64,000 nt of DNA from Aquiflexum lacus (lineage in GTDB: Bacteria > Bacteroidota > Bacteroidia > Cytophagales > Cyclobacteriaceae), in assembly GCF_015476655.1 (NCBI RefSeq), contig NZ_JABFHF010000001.1:310001-374000 (forward strand), written 5' to 3'. Below the pieces are notes generated by a model that worked only from the letters and a program-made list of their open reading frames with translations, was not told the DNA's origin and did no database searches. Shown here piece by piece: positions 44,660 through 53,224 of the stretch (position 1 is its first letter; each line of letters begins with the position of its first letter). The position numbers and the translations under genes are program-made.

Positions 44660-45514
44660 ATGGTAAAACTAAAAAATGAATCCAATCACAAAGAACTGGA
44701 TAATGATTATGTGTTAAAAAAATTCGATATTTTCCAAAGATGCGAGTTCCATATGATCCATTTCCATAATTTCTGGGAGGTAGTTTACTGCACCCAAGGA
44801 GCAGGGGACTTTCTGATGGACGGGTTTACGACAGACTTTAAAAATGGATTGTTTTTGGTTATTCCTCCTGATCGGCTTCACAGGATAAAATATAACAATG
44901 AAAGAAAGGGTGAAGAATTTGTGCTTCATATCAATTCGGGTTTTTTGGAAAGACTATCAAACCTTGGAGCCTTGACAACAGGTATTCATTCATTTTCGGC
45001 AAAGGCAAGCGGAGGACTTTTGTTTTTGGATTTTCCCGCAACTACAGTTTCTCCAATTGTTGAGAATCTGTATGTGGCTGAAGGATCCGATAAGCTTTCT
45101 TTATTTGTCAAGCTCCTAGCGCTGCTTTCTGAAATTCAATCCTATCAGGTGCTTGATATTACCGGTCAGGTTGAGGATGGCCTGGATTTTCAAAAAAAAC
45201 GTTTTCAAAAAATTTTGGAAATTGTTGAAACACGGTATCAGGAAAATTTGACGACTGAAGAAATTTCCTCCGAAATTGCCATGACCCAAACCTCCTTTTG
45301 TAGGTTTTTTAAGGCATTTACCAATAAAACGTTTAAAGAGTTCTTAAATAATTTTAGGATTCAGGAAGCCAAAAGACTACTCATCAATTCAGATCTTCAC
45401 ATGTCTGAAATTGCGTTTTTGACTGGTTTTTCTAGCCTTTCATATTTTGATAGAACGTTCAAGAAATTGGAAGGAAAAAGTCCTAATGTTTTTCGCAGAA
45501 AGTATCTGTATTAA
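44660..45514 (+). CDS. AraC family transcriptional regulator (cupin type)
   Basis: The 284-residue protein has an N-terminal cupin (about 30-105; MIHFHNFWEVVYCTQGAGDF, then LVIPPDRLHRIKY) and a C-terminal AraC helix-turn-helix pair (about 185-282; EEISSEIAMTQTSFCRFFKA and LSYFDRTFKKLEGKSPNVF). Sugar or small-molecule sensing is typical. It is divergent from the VOC protein gene with about 180 bp between them. Confidence 0.9.
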   Translation: MVKLKNESNHKELDNDYVLKKFDIFQRCEFHMIHFHNFWEVVYCTQGAGDFLMDGFTTDFKNGLFLVIPPDRLHRIKYNNERKGEEFVLHINSGFLERLSNLGALTTGIHSFSAKASGGLLFLDFPATTVSPIVENLYVAEGSDKLSLFVKLLALLSEIQSYQVLDITGQVEDGLDFQKKRFQKILEIVETRYQENLTTEEISSEIAMTQTSFCRFFKAFTNKTFKEFLNNFRIQEAKRLLINSDLHMSEIAFLTGFSSLSYFDRTFKKLEGKSPNVFRRKYLY

Positions 45515-45848
45515 AATGGGTAATCTTTCTTTGAATTAAGTGGGTATAGATGTTCTATTCTGGCATTTCAACCTATTTATACTTGTTCGGATTTGAGTTA
45601 ACTTAGAATTGATTAAAATTAAATTTCAATCTATTGCATCAAATAATCTCTTGACCCGTCACATGTTTAAATTCTAAATAGTGAATCGCAATCCATAAAT
45701 ATCAACACCGATATAAATTTCCCCCAATTGACCTCCTCAATGTTATAAGAAATCTTACATCTAATTTGGAGTATCGAATAGTGAAGTGACTGATTTTAAG
45801 ATTACCCACAACAAACAAATTTTAAATTTAAAAGAGTTGATTTGTACT
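45515..45848. other. Intergenic stretch, no gene seen
   Basis: About 330 bp of AT-rich sequence between the AraC gene and the DUF1572-like gene. A GTG at 45786 would extend the latter by 21 residues but those residues are unlike the family. No hairpin or repeat stands out. Confidence 0.4.
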
Positions 45849-46412
45849 ATGAACATCGTTATAAAAAATTTAGAAAATCAATTCAGGTACTATAAATCGC
45901 TGGGTGAAAAAGCGATAGATCAAGTCTCTGACAATCAACTATTTCATATTTCTAATAAAGGATCAAACAGCATCGCAATAATTGTAAATCATTTATCTGG
46001 AAATATGTTATCCAGATGGACTGATTTTTTGACTACAGATGGTGAAAAGAAGTGGAGAGACAGAGATTCAGAATTTGAAATATCATTTAATTCCAGGAAG
46101 GATGTTTTGGATATTTGGGATAAAGGCTGGGATTGCCTTTTTGCTACCATCACTGAATTGAAGGATGAAGACTTGAATAAAATAATATATGTAAGAAACC
46201 AAGGTCATACGGTTCTGGAAGCACTTAACCGTCAGCTCGCTCACTACTCATATCATGTTGGTCAAATAGTGTATATCTCTAAGGTGAGTGTAGGGGAAAA
46301 GTGGGAAAGTCTGAGTATTGCCCCGGGCAAGTCTAAAACATATAATCATGCTAAATTCAAAAAATCTAAAGCCTTAAAACATTATACAGAGGAATTTCTA
46401 AATAAAAAATAA
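45849..46412 (+). CDS. DUF1572 / DinB-like four-helix protein
   Basis: Starting from the ATG at 45849, the 187-residue protein begins MNIVIKNLENQFRYYKSLGE and has NSIAIIVNHLSGNMLSRWTD with one His, and RQLAHYSYHVGQIVYI with two more, the three His expected to bind a metal in the DinB/YfiT superfamily. The DUF1572 branch has this length and the C-terminal WESLSIAPGKSKTYN segment. Function in cells unknown; thiol-transferase activity is known for distant relatives. Confidence 0.82.
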   Translation: MNIVIKNLENQFRYYKSLGEKAIDQVSDNQLFHISNKGSNSIAIIVNHLSGNMLSRWTDFLTTDGEKKWRDRDSEFEISFNSRKDVLDIWDKGWDCLFATITELKDEDLNKIIYVRNQGHTVLEALNRQLAHYSYHVGQIVYISKVSVGEKWESLSIAPGKSKTYNHAKFKKSKALKHYTEEFLNKK

Positions 46413-46571
46413 TCATTTCTCGCTCGACCCTTTTAAGGTAGAAAGTATTCAAGTGGAAATGCCTTGTAGATTCTTTTTTTGAAAAATCCGACTGTCATAT
46501 GACAATTTTATATTCATTATTCTCTTGATAAACCTCTGCATGTTGCGGGTAATTATAAGTTGTTTTCTCAT

Positions 46572-46601
46572 CCCGCCTGTCCATTTGGGCGGGCTTTTTT
46601 T
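46572..46601 (+). terminator. Rho-independent terminator
   Basis: CCCGCC (46572-46577) and GGCGGG (46588-46593) form a GC stem and are followed by C and a run of seven T (46595-46601). It separates the DUF1572 gene from the MFS-sigma factor locus on the plus strand. Confidence 0.8.
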
Positions 46602-46657
46602 GAGCAATTTTATTGCATCATTTTCTTTTTTCACCGTCTCATTATAAGAGAATTTAA

Positions 46658-47863
46658 GTGATGATTAAAAATTTCCCACGCTGCAAAAGTTGGTCACAAA
46701 GTGGCACTAAACCAATAGCAAATATTATATCAGTGATGCCCACCGTTATGGCTTCTATTGCCATGTCCGTAGGAGGGATGGCTGATGCATTTCTGTATGC
46801 TTATCTCCCTGTTTACGCTCCCGGACTCGGGTTGGGTAATATCTCGTTGGGAATAATCCTGAGTGTTAATAAATTCGTCCGTTTATTTTTCAATCGCTGG
46901 GTTAATGTACTTGCCCATACTTTGGGGCTCAGAAACATCCTTATAGCAGCTTTACTTCTAGGAGCAATCACCTCTTTTACCTACCAATTAAACATGCCAT
47001 TGTGGTTATGGATAATTAGTAGAATTTCATGGGGAGCTGCCTATGCAATGTTCCGTTTTTCCTCTATTCAATATTCCGCCTTAGCACCATCAAAAGGTCA
47101 AGCCATTGGTTTAATCACGGCCCTGCGCGAAATAGGCCCAATTACAGCCTATCTTATTGGCCCACTAATTCTTTCCATATACGGTCCCGAAGTCACCTTC
47201 GCAGCCTCATCTATCTTAACCCTGGCATTCATACCACTTGTGGTAAACCTGCCATTAATGAAATCACAGAGTGGTCATCATCATTCCTTCAGCATTCAAA
47301 AAGTAAATTGTCTCGACCTTTGGACATTTTTATCTGGATTTATTGTGGATGGCTTAATAGTAGTATCTATCAGCTTGTTGATTGACTTCAAAGAACATCA
47401 CCCTACCAACAGCATATTGGTTTTCACTGCCGGATTAATTTCTTTGAGGAGAGTGCTGCAAATTGTAATTGCACCAATATCCGGTTGGTTAGTTCAAAAA
47501 ATCGGATACAAGGCTACCTTTTTATGGTCATCCTTTGCTTTCATTCCTGGCTTATTGTTACTAACCACGGGAAATTCTACAATCGGCATAGTTTTACTTT
47601 CAACAGCTGCTGTGGTAAACAACGTTACCCTTCCGCTTTTTGCCCTTTTTGCTAAAAATACAATAGATAATTACAACACCTTCACCAAGCTAGTCACAGC
47701 CAAAGATATAGGGGGCGCATTGGGGGCTCTCTCAGGGGTATATCTAATTCAACAGATGGATTACTCCATCCTGTTTACCATATTGTTGATTTTCATATCA
47801 ACCACTTTATTTAAAACATTTAAATTTGTAAAACACTATGGAGCAAATTCAACAAATTCATAA
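46658..47863 (+). CDS. MFS transporter next to the sigma factor
   Basis: The 401-residue protein has about 11-12 membrane segments in two halves. The loop between segments 2 and 3 is RLFFNRWVNVLAHTLGLRN and there is SRISWGAAYAMFRF in segment 4, with a His-rich loop (GHHHSFS) in the middle. It belongs to the major facilitator superfamily, most like drug or metabolite exporters. Its end overlaps the sigma factor gene by 26 bp, so both are on one transcript. The link to the redox genes downstream suggests export of a toxic species, which is inference. Confidence 0.82.
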   Translation: MMIKNFPRCKSWSQSGTKPIANIISVMPTVMASIAMSVGGMADAFLYAYLPVYAPGLGLGNISLGIILSVNKFVRLFFNRWVNVLAHTLGLRNILIAALLLGAITSFTYQLNMPLWLWIISRISWGAAYAMFRFSSIQYSALAPSKGQAIGLITALREIGPITAYLIGPLILSIYGPEVTFAASSILTLAFIPLVVNLPLMKSQSGHHHSFSIQKVNCLDLWTFLSGFIVDGLIVVSISLLIDFKEHHPTNSILVFTAGLISLRRVLQIVIAPISGWLVQKIGYKATFLWSSFAFIPGLLLLTTGNSTIGIVLLSTAAVVNNVTLPLFALFAKNTIDNYNTFTKLVTAKDIGGALGALSGVYLIQQMDYSILFTILLIFISTTLFKTFKFVKHYGANSTNS

Positions 47864-48425
47864 CCAATTTGGGGACCACCTTAAAAATTTCATTCGATCC
47901 AAAGTCATGAATGAAGATGATGTTTTGGATATTTACCAAAATGTCATATTTAAAATCATAAATGGGATTGACACGCTCAAGCAACACGAAAGTCTTAAAA
48001 GTTGGCTTTTTACCATTACCAACAATCAAATAATTGATTTTTACAGAAGTCAAAATAAAGATAAATTGGAATTGTTAGCCCTTGAAAAAGATGGTGGAAT
48101 GGAAGATAATTCTGAAAGTAATTCCTATCAAATAATGGAAGGTTGTATTCATGACTTAATAAAGGAACTTCCTGAGGATTATAAAAAAATTATAACATTA
48201 TCGGAAATAGAGCAAAAAAGCCAAAAAGAAATTGCAAAACTTCTTGGTGTAAAGTATGTAACATTACGGTCAAAAGTCCAACGAGGACGCAACAAATTGA
48301 AAATCATGCTTCAAGATCGATGTAAAATAGAGCAGGGTGTTGCTGGAAATGTAACTGATTGCATACCAAAACTCAAACCTACAAATTGCTGTGATGAACA
48401 GAATTTAAATTGTGGACAACATTAA
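47838..48425 (+). CDS. sigZ: SigZ-like ECF sigma factor with Cys-rich tail
   Basis: The 195-residue protein has sigma region 2 at about 10-75 (HLKNFIRSKVMNEDDVLDIY; LKSWLFTITNNQIIDFYR) and region 4 at about 100-155 (LPEDYKKIITLSEIEQKSQK; SKVQRGRNKLK). It matches the SigZ group. The tail of about 36 residues has five Cys, in DRCKIEQ, TDCIPK, TNCCDE and LNCGQH. No anti-sigma gene is next to it. The Cys tail could sense thiol-reactive stress, which is inference. The genes downstream at 48827-51869 are likely targets. Confidence 0.85.
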   Translation: MEQIQQIHNQFGDHLKNFIRSKVMNEDDVLDIYQNVIFKIINGIDTLKQHESLKSWLFTITNNQIIDFYRSQNKDKLELLALEKDGGMEDNSESNSYQIMEGCIHDLIKELPEDYKKIITLSEIEQKSQKEIAKLLGVKYVTLRSKVQRGRNKLKIMLQDRCKIEQGVAGNVTDCIPKLKPTNCCDEQNLNCGQH

Positions 48426-48543
48426 CCAATTTTAGATAGGTAAGTCGTGTGAATGACCAAACTTTTAGAATAAGGGATTTTCCGATTTGGGACTTTAAGT
48501 TTCCTAAAAATATCTAAAAAATAAGAAGGTAAATTATCAGCAG

Positions 48544-48624
48544 TGCCACATCGCCTTCTACCTTGGCATGACATCAGAAATGCTCAGCAAACTCCGATCC
48601 CGAAGAACTAATTCTCAATCTTGA
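48544..48624 (+). pseudogene. Crp/Fnr remnant (last helices only)
   Basis: Twenty-six codons read CHIAFYLGMTSEMLSKLRSR and then RTNSQS with a stop (48622-48624). This is the recognition-helix end of a Crp/Fnr regulator. There is no start and no effector domain, so it is a relic. Confidence 0.65.
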
Positions 48625-48826
48625 ACCAGTTCAATTTTTTACAGTCCCACCTCTCACCTCACATTAAAACCAGCGCCCACTACTTGGCGTGGATGCCATA
48701 AACCTGCATCACGTAGTTTTCGAGTATAAAAAGCTCGATATGTTGCACCTAAAAAAATTCAAAAAATTTTGAGTCAAAGTAGCATCATTAAGGCTGGTTC
48801 GCCGTCTCCAATAAAAACTAATAATT

Positions 48827-49282
48827 ATGAAAAAAACACTTATGATTTTTGCTTTTGTCGCCGCAGCTTTTACAGTTAGCGGACAAACAAGTAGCTCGAC
48901 CAGCTTTCCGAAAAAGACAGGATGCGAACCAGGTTCTTGTGGACCTAAGAACACCAAAATTGAGGAGTCGAATGCGGTTTTTGAATTGCGTAACAATCTT
49001 CAGAAACAGATTTCACAACTCAATAGTAGCTCCTTAGCTCTCAAAAGTGAGCTTAAGAACTATGAAATCCCAAAAGGAAAAAATGAAGAAGAGAGCTTGC
49101 TCATTATCATGCAAACTGTTTTGTTAATAAAAGCTGAGATTCTGAAAAAAGCATCTCAAGATGAAATCCTGCCGGAACTCCAGGTTGCCCTCACAGCCAT
49201 GCCGAATGGAACCAGACAAACCATGGTGTATCTTGTCAAGGAAACTGAATTGCTAGCCGAACAAATACAGAAACTGTTGTGA
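48827..49282 (+). CDS. Secreted coiled-coil protein with CxxxxC motif
   Basis: The 151-residue protein has a signal peptide (1-19, ending VSGQ) and, just after, TGCEPGSCGPKN with two Cys separated by four residues. The remainder is predicted helical with heptad-like Leu spacing (about 50-150). The SCGP motif resembles the CCGP repeats in the tail of the FAD enzyme downstream. No family recognised. Its stop overlaps the next start as GTGA, so the two are coupled. Confidence 0.65.
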   Translation: MKKTLMIFAFVAAAFTVSGQTSSSTSFPKKTGCEPGSCGPKNTKIEESNAVFELRNNLQKQISQLNSSSLALKSELKNYEIPKGKNEEESLLIIMQTVLLIKAEILKKASQDEILPELQVALTAMPNGTRQTMVYLVKETELLAEQIQKLL

Positions 49283-49494
49283 CCAATAAAAGGATCATGG
49301 TAAGCTTGCTCCTGGCTTGCTCATTTTTAGTGCTAGCAGTAAGTGGTGTATGGATGTTTTTCAGTGCTTATTCTAAAGGGCTGGAAATCATCCATTACAC
49401 ATTCGGTTTCTTATTTTCAATCGTGGCTGTATTTCACCTAGTGAATAACAGTAGAGCGTTAGTGCAATATCTAAAAAAACCAAGACGCCAATGA
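49279..49494 (+). CDS. DUF4405-like haem membrane protein, two segments
   Basis: The 71-residue protein starts at GTG (49279), inside the stop of the previous gene, and its own stop overlaps the next start as ATGA. It has two membrane helices: 7-28 and 37-57. The second carries His39 and His53, 14 residues apart, with Gly43 and Asn56, the pattern of DUF4405-type b-haem helices (HxxxG...HxxxN). It probably passes electrons across the membrane to or from the next protein. Confidence 0.72.
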   Translation: MTNKRIMVSLLLACSFLVLAVSGVWMFFSAYSKGLEIIHYTFGFLFSIVAVFHLVNNSRALVQYLKKPRRQ

Positions 49495-50327
49495 GAGCCT
49501 CAGCAATTGTAATATTAATTTTTAGTGCATTGCTTGTCGTAGCATCCTATAATTCAATAGGTCCGTTTCACTTCCTGTCCGAGTGGAGAGCCAAATATAA
49601 ATCAGGATTGAGGAGATCAGTTGATAAAATGGAGTACCAAATTTATGATTGCTCAGACAATTTGGATCCGTTTATTACCATTGATTTCTTGAAAGGAGCT
49701 CATTTTTGGCATCCGCAAGTGGCTATTTGGATTGAAAGCGTGGAAGGCGAATACATCAAGAGCCTTCTTGTAACTACATCAACTGCAAAAGGAATTTTTT
49801 ACGGAGGAAGAACTGCAGAAAACTTTAAAGATTTTGACCAACATAAATCAGGTTCACATGATGAAGTACGAAGGGTAAATGCACTTCCACATTGGGCATT
49901 TACCCGAAATGTAAAAGCCAAGGACGGACTTTACGCACCACACCCTGATGAACCCTTACCTGATGGAATCACCGGAGCCACGCCCTCAGGTAATTTCCGT
50001 TTTTTTGCCGAAAGGCATGTCCCAACTACTTTGGATAGCTTTGTAGTGAAAATGGAAATCAATGTAGCATTTGATGAAAACAAATTCTATTCGGCATACG
50101 ACTATTTAGATGATGATGCTTACCATAGCGGGACGGGCTTACTTGGCCAGCCATCACTTATTTATTCTTCCACAGTAATTAAGCAGAACCCGAGTGCTTA
50201 TTATCTGATGGAATTGATAGGACATGGTCACCATTCTGGGCAGAATGGTGCAGTGTACAATGACTTAAGTCAGATCACTACGGCTAAAGAAATTGTAGAA
50301 AGAATCCTTGTGAAAATGAACTGGTAA
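49491..50327 (+). CDS. DUF2271-like extracytoplasmic protein with flavinylation-type motif
   Basis: The 278-residue protein has an N-terminal membrane or signal segment (4-19). The domain includes WHPQVAIWIESVEGEYIKSL, which is like the start of DUF2271 proteins, and DGITGATPSG at residues 158-167, which fits the ApbE target consensus (Dgx[S/T]GAT), with Thr164 the expected FMN attachment residue. The C-terminus has LIGHGHHSGQNGAVYNDLSQ. It is translationally coupled to the DUF4405-like protein. Flavin attachment is a prediction and no ApbE gene lies in the window. Confidence 0.65.
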   Translation: MRASAIVILIFSALLVVASYNSIGPFHFLSEWRAKYKSGLRRSVDKMEYQIYDCSDNLDPFITIDFLKGAHFWHPQVAIWIESVEGEYIKSLLVTTSTAKGIFYGGRTAENFKDFDQHKSGSHDEVRRVNALPHWAFTRNVKAKDGLYAPHPDEPLPDGITGATPSGNFRFFAERHVPTTLDSFVVKMEINVAFDENKFYSAYDYLDDDAYHSGTGLLGQPSLIYSSTVIKQNPSAYYLMELIGHGHHSGQNGAVYNDLSQITTAKEIVERILVKMNW

Positions 50328-50384
50328 GTCTGCATCATTGCACTCCTTTCTCCGTCTTCAGTCTAAAACAAGCTTAAAACTGAA

Positions 50385-51869
50385 ATGGAAAAACTAAAAT
50401 CAAAAAATCCTGTAGCGATCATAGGCGCTGGTCCAATCGGACTTGCAGCGGCTGCGCATTTGGCAGGACGTCAAATACCCTTTGTGGTGTTTGAAGCATC
50501 AACTGAAATTGGAGCCAACTTATTGGATTGGGGGCACGTAAGGGTATTTACTCCTTGGAAGTATATAATTGACAAGGCTGCAGAGGATTTGCTGACCCAA
50601 ATGAATTGGGAGAAACCCGATGAGGATGGACTCCCCAGCGGCAGAGAAATTGTCAAAGAATACCTGGAGCCACTGAGTAAACATCCTTCAATGCAAGGCC
50701 GTATCCTACTTAACGCTCCAGTTTTGGCCATTACTAAAAAGGCCCTGAGCAAAATTCAAACCCCAAACCGAGAGAATCATCCATTTATTGTAAAATTTGT
50801 CCATGAAGGCGTCGAACAAAGGTTTGAATCCTCTACCATCATTGATGCATCAGGTACATGGCAAAACCACAGTCCTATCGGAGCCGGTGGGGTTTTCGCT
50901 GTTGGAGAATTGGATAATGAGGAAAGAATCGCTTATCGAATACCTGATATCAAAGGACTCGAAAAGGAGCGATATGCTAATAAATCGGTAGCTGTTGTGG
51001 GAGGTGGTCATTCAGCTATCAATTCTCTTTTGGACCTGGCCGATTTAAAAAAGGACTATCCCCATACTACCTTACATTGGATCTTACAAAATCCCGATTT
51101 GACTAGAATATATGGTGGCCGAGATGCTGATGATTTGAAAGCAAGAGGAGCTTTGGGTATCAGAATTGAGGCATTGGTGAATCAAAAAGCTTTGCACATA
51201 CACACGCCTGTATTTATTCATAAAATTAAACGAAGTCATGAAAAGCTAAAACTGGTAGGTGAAAATGGAACCTTGGATTGGAGTTTAGATCACCTGGATG
51301 AAATAATAGCCAATACCGGAGGCCGTCCTGATTTTAGCTTTCTGAGAGAAATTCGCTACCAGGCCGATCCAATTTTAGAATCGGTACCTGGTCTGGCAGA
51401 GCATATAGACCCTAACAAGCACAGTTGTGGTTCCGTTAAACCTCACGGCGAATTAGAGCTGAAGCAACCCGAAACCAATTTTTACATAGTTGGTGTGAAG
51501 AGTTATGGCAGAGCGCCTACATTCCTCCTGCCTACTGGTTATGAGCAGGTACGCAGCATCGCAGCTTGGTTGGCTGGTGATGAAGAAGCTGCCCGAAGAG
51601 TTGAGTTGGACCTACCTGAAACAGGCGTTTGCAATTCCGATTTTTCAACGGTCGGCACCTGTTGCGGACCAGCAGATGAAAAGGAAAATGCACCTGCTGG
51701 TGCATGCTGCGCCCCGACATCGGCGAAGAAAGTACATAAAGTATCAGTATCACAGTTGGCTGATGTACCAACATTGCAAAAGGAATCGGTTGTTCGTTCT
51801 TCCTCGTGCTGTGGGCCAGCTGCGGCACCTGCCAAAGAAAAGGCAGTGAAAAGTTCCTGCTGCGGTTAA
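50385..51869 (+). CDS. ArsO-like FAD-dependent oxidoreductase with Cys-Cys tail
   Basis: The 494-residue protein has an FAD-binding start (GAGPIGLAAAAHLAG), a second dinucleotide motif in the middle (VVGGGHSAINSLLDLA) and the C-terminal segment SYGRAPTFLLPTGYEQVRSI. This is the layout of the ArsO-like flavoproteins found in arsenic resistance loci of actinobacteria. The last 85 residues carry nine Cys including four adjacent pairs (TCCGPA, ACCAPT, SCCGPA, SCCG) in an Ala/Pro/Lys-rich chain. The tail looks suited to bind soft metals or metalloids. It follows the DUF2271-like gene by 57 bp. Confidence 0.75.
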   Translation: MEKLKSKNPVAIIGAGPIGLAAAAHLAGRQIPFVVFEASTEIGANLLDWGHVRVFTPWKYIIDKAAEDLLTQMNWEKPDEDGLPSGREIVKEYLEPLSKHPSMQGRILLNAPVLAITKKALSKIQTPNRENHPFIVKFVHEGVEQRFESSTIIDASGTWQNHSPIGAGGVFAVGELDNEERIAYRIPDIKGLEKERYANKSVAVVGGGHSAINSLLDLADLKKDYPHTTLHWILQNPDLTRIYGGRDADDLKARGALGIRIEALVNQKALHIHTPVFIHKIKRSHEKLKLVGENGTLDWSLDHLDEIIANTGGRPDFSFLREIRYQADPILESVPGLAEHIDPNKHSCGSVKPHGELELKQPETNFYIVGVKSYGRAPTFLLPTGYEQVRSIAAWLAGDEEAARRVELDLPETGVCNSDFSTVGTCCGPADEKENAPAGACCAPTSAKKVHKVSVSQLADVPTLQKESVVRSSSCCGPAAAPAKEKAVKSSCCG

Positions 51870-51891
51870 TTTAAGTGTTAATGCTTCTACA

Positions 51892-51928
51892 AAAGGAAGC
51901 TCCCTCACAGGGTAGCTTCCTTTCTTTG
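51892..51928 (+). terminator. Rho-independent terminator of the redox operon
   Basis: AAAGGAAGCT (51892-51901) pairs with AGCTTCCTTT (51914-51923), with an inner CCCT/AGGG pairing. A T-rich end (TTTCTTT) closes it. It lies 22 bp after the FAD enzyme stop and ends the sigma-linked locus. Confidence 0.8.
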
Positions 51929-52219
51929 ATTAGACTTTCCCAGAAGAAAATAGTAGAAAATTGCTATACCCGAAAATACTTGCAGTCAGATTAGCTTCCG
52001 CCCCTCCACTTGTAAAAATGCCGTCAATTTTTTCTGAACTGTTTGAGTTAATTCTTGTCGATCAAATGCAGTAAGGTCAAAATTATTCATGTTTTAAAGT
52101 GTTACCTTCTTTATACCTTTTTTAGTAAAATTCAGGATTACATTGGTAATTCAAAATCCGAATCTTGCTTAAATTATTATTTTTTTGATAATAGCGAGGG
52201 TAACAATACGACTAACAAA
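51929..52219. other. Intergenic stretch, no gene seen
   Basis: About 290 bp between the convergent FAD enzyme and NudK genes. It is AT-rich after 52050, and no coding segment or repeat was found. Confidence 0.4.
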
Positions 52220-52804
52220 CTACTGAACCAGATTATTCAATTTCAAATATTGAAGCAACATAATGGTTTTGCCATCACAAATTTCCCCGGTGCCAATCAT
52301 AACATAAGCTTCCGAAAAGGGAATTTCCAACACCTCAATGTTTTCCTGTTCTTCTTTGACCCCACCTCCACCGGATATTTTCATTTCCTCGGTGTATTCA
52401 GCTACGAAAAAATGCAGGATTTCTGTCACAGAACCAGGGGACATATAGGCTTTGAATACTTTTTGAACTGATCTGATCTGGTAACCTGTTTCTTCCTCAG
52501 TCTCTTTTCTGATGCAGTCTTCCGGGTTGTCCCTGTCCAGTAATCCGGCGCAGGCTTCGATCAGCATGCCTGTTAGGTTACCGTTCAGATAGGTAGGTAG
52601 ACGGAATTGCCTAGTAAGGATAACAGTCTTTTTTGATATGTTGTAAAGGAGTATGGTAGCTCCATTGCCACGGTCATAAGCCTCTCTGGTTTGGGATTCC
52701 CACCTGCCATTACCTAATTGGTAATCAAAAGTTACCTTTTCCAAACGGTACCAATTGTCAGAAAGCAGTTCTTTCTTAAGGTTTTTTACCCGTTTATTCT
52801 GCAT
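52220..52804 (-). CDS. nudK: GDP-mannose pyrophosphatase NudK-like Nudix hydrolase
   Basis: The 194-residue protein has the Nudix region [20 protein letters not shown] and TGYQ, followed by [20 protein letters not shown] and a later [19 protein letters not shown] and [16 protein letters not shown]. This order and spacing match the NudK subfamily, which hydrolyses GDP-mannose and related nucleotide sugars. The Nudix Glu residues REx/EE are kept. It overlaps the DUF4406-like gene upstream by 11 bp. Confidence 0.85.
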   Translation of the reverse strand: MQNKRVKNLKKELLSDNWYRLEKVTFDYQLGNGRWESQTREAYDRGNGATILLYNISKKTVILTRQFRLPTYLNGNLTGMLIEACAGLLDRDNPEDCIRKETEEETGYQIRSVQKVFKAYMSPGSVTEILHFFVAEYTEEMKISGGGGVKEEQENIEVLEIPFSEAYVMIGTGEICDGKTIMLLQYLKLNNLVQ

Positions 52805-53150
52805 CAGGAATATCTTTGATGTGGTAGTATACTTTTAGACCTCTTGCTTTTGCTATTTCAACATCTTTATCAGCACCCTTGGATTCACCGGGAATTCTCA
52901 GGACGGCATCACATTTTTCGAGTAGCCGATGTGCGACAGGATATTGGATCTCGTCCCAGACAGCATCACCCGGCTTTTGAGATCCGGCAAGATGAAGTAA
53001 GGGCAAGGCCACCCATTCCCCAATCATGGGAACATGCCCTTTTCTGAAAATAGGCAGTGCCATAGCTTCAAGTTTGTTAAGGTTTTCTTTGATGAGAATG
53101 GGATCATCATTGGTGCCACTTCGATATGGCCCTGCAATTAGGATTAGCAT
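52794..53150 (-). CDS. DUF4406-like nucleoside-deoxyribosyltransferase-fold protein
   Basis: The 118-residue protein begins [20 protein letters not shown], has a central [13 protein letters not shown] and the segment [20 protein letters not shown] with an Asp that could bind a ribose, and ends in a [10 protein letters not shown] strand. This is the DUF4406 / nucleoside 2-deoxyribosyltransferase-like fold. Its overlap with nudK suggests a joint role in nucleotide or sugar-nucleotide clean-up, which is inference. Confidence 0.75.
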   Translation of the reverse strand: MLILIAGPYRSGTNDDPILIKENLNKLEAMALPIFRKGHVPMIGEWVALPLLHLAGSQKPGDAVWDEIQYPVAHRLLEKCDAVLRIPGESKGADKDVEIAKARGLKVYYHIKDIPDAE

Positions 53151-53224
53151 AATGTTTTTTTTTCAAATTAATATCTTCTTAAGCCTTAAAAAAATAAGAT
53201 ATATTAAGAAATTGAATTCATTCT

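Noticed and set aside
46449-46634. 61-codon minus-strand frame near the terminator
   Set aside because: It runs through the terminator hairpin of the plus strand and has no protein features.
48803-48806. CGTC before 48827 as a -10 element for the SigZ-like factor
   Set aside because: No GAAC-like -35 element lies at the usual distance, so the match is too weak.
52055-52471. 138-codon plus-strand frame opposite nudK
   Set aside because: It is the antisense of the NudK coding sequence and has no family pattern.
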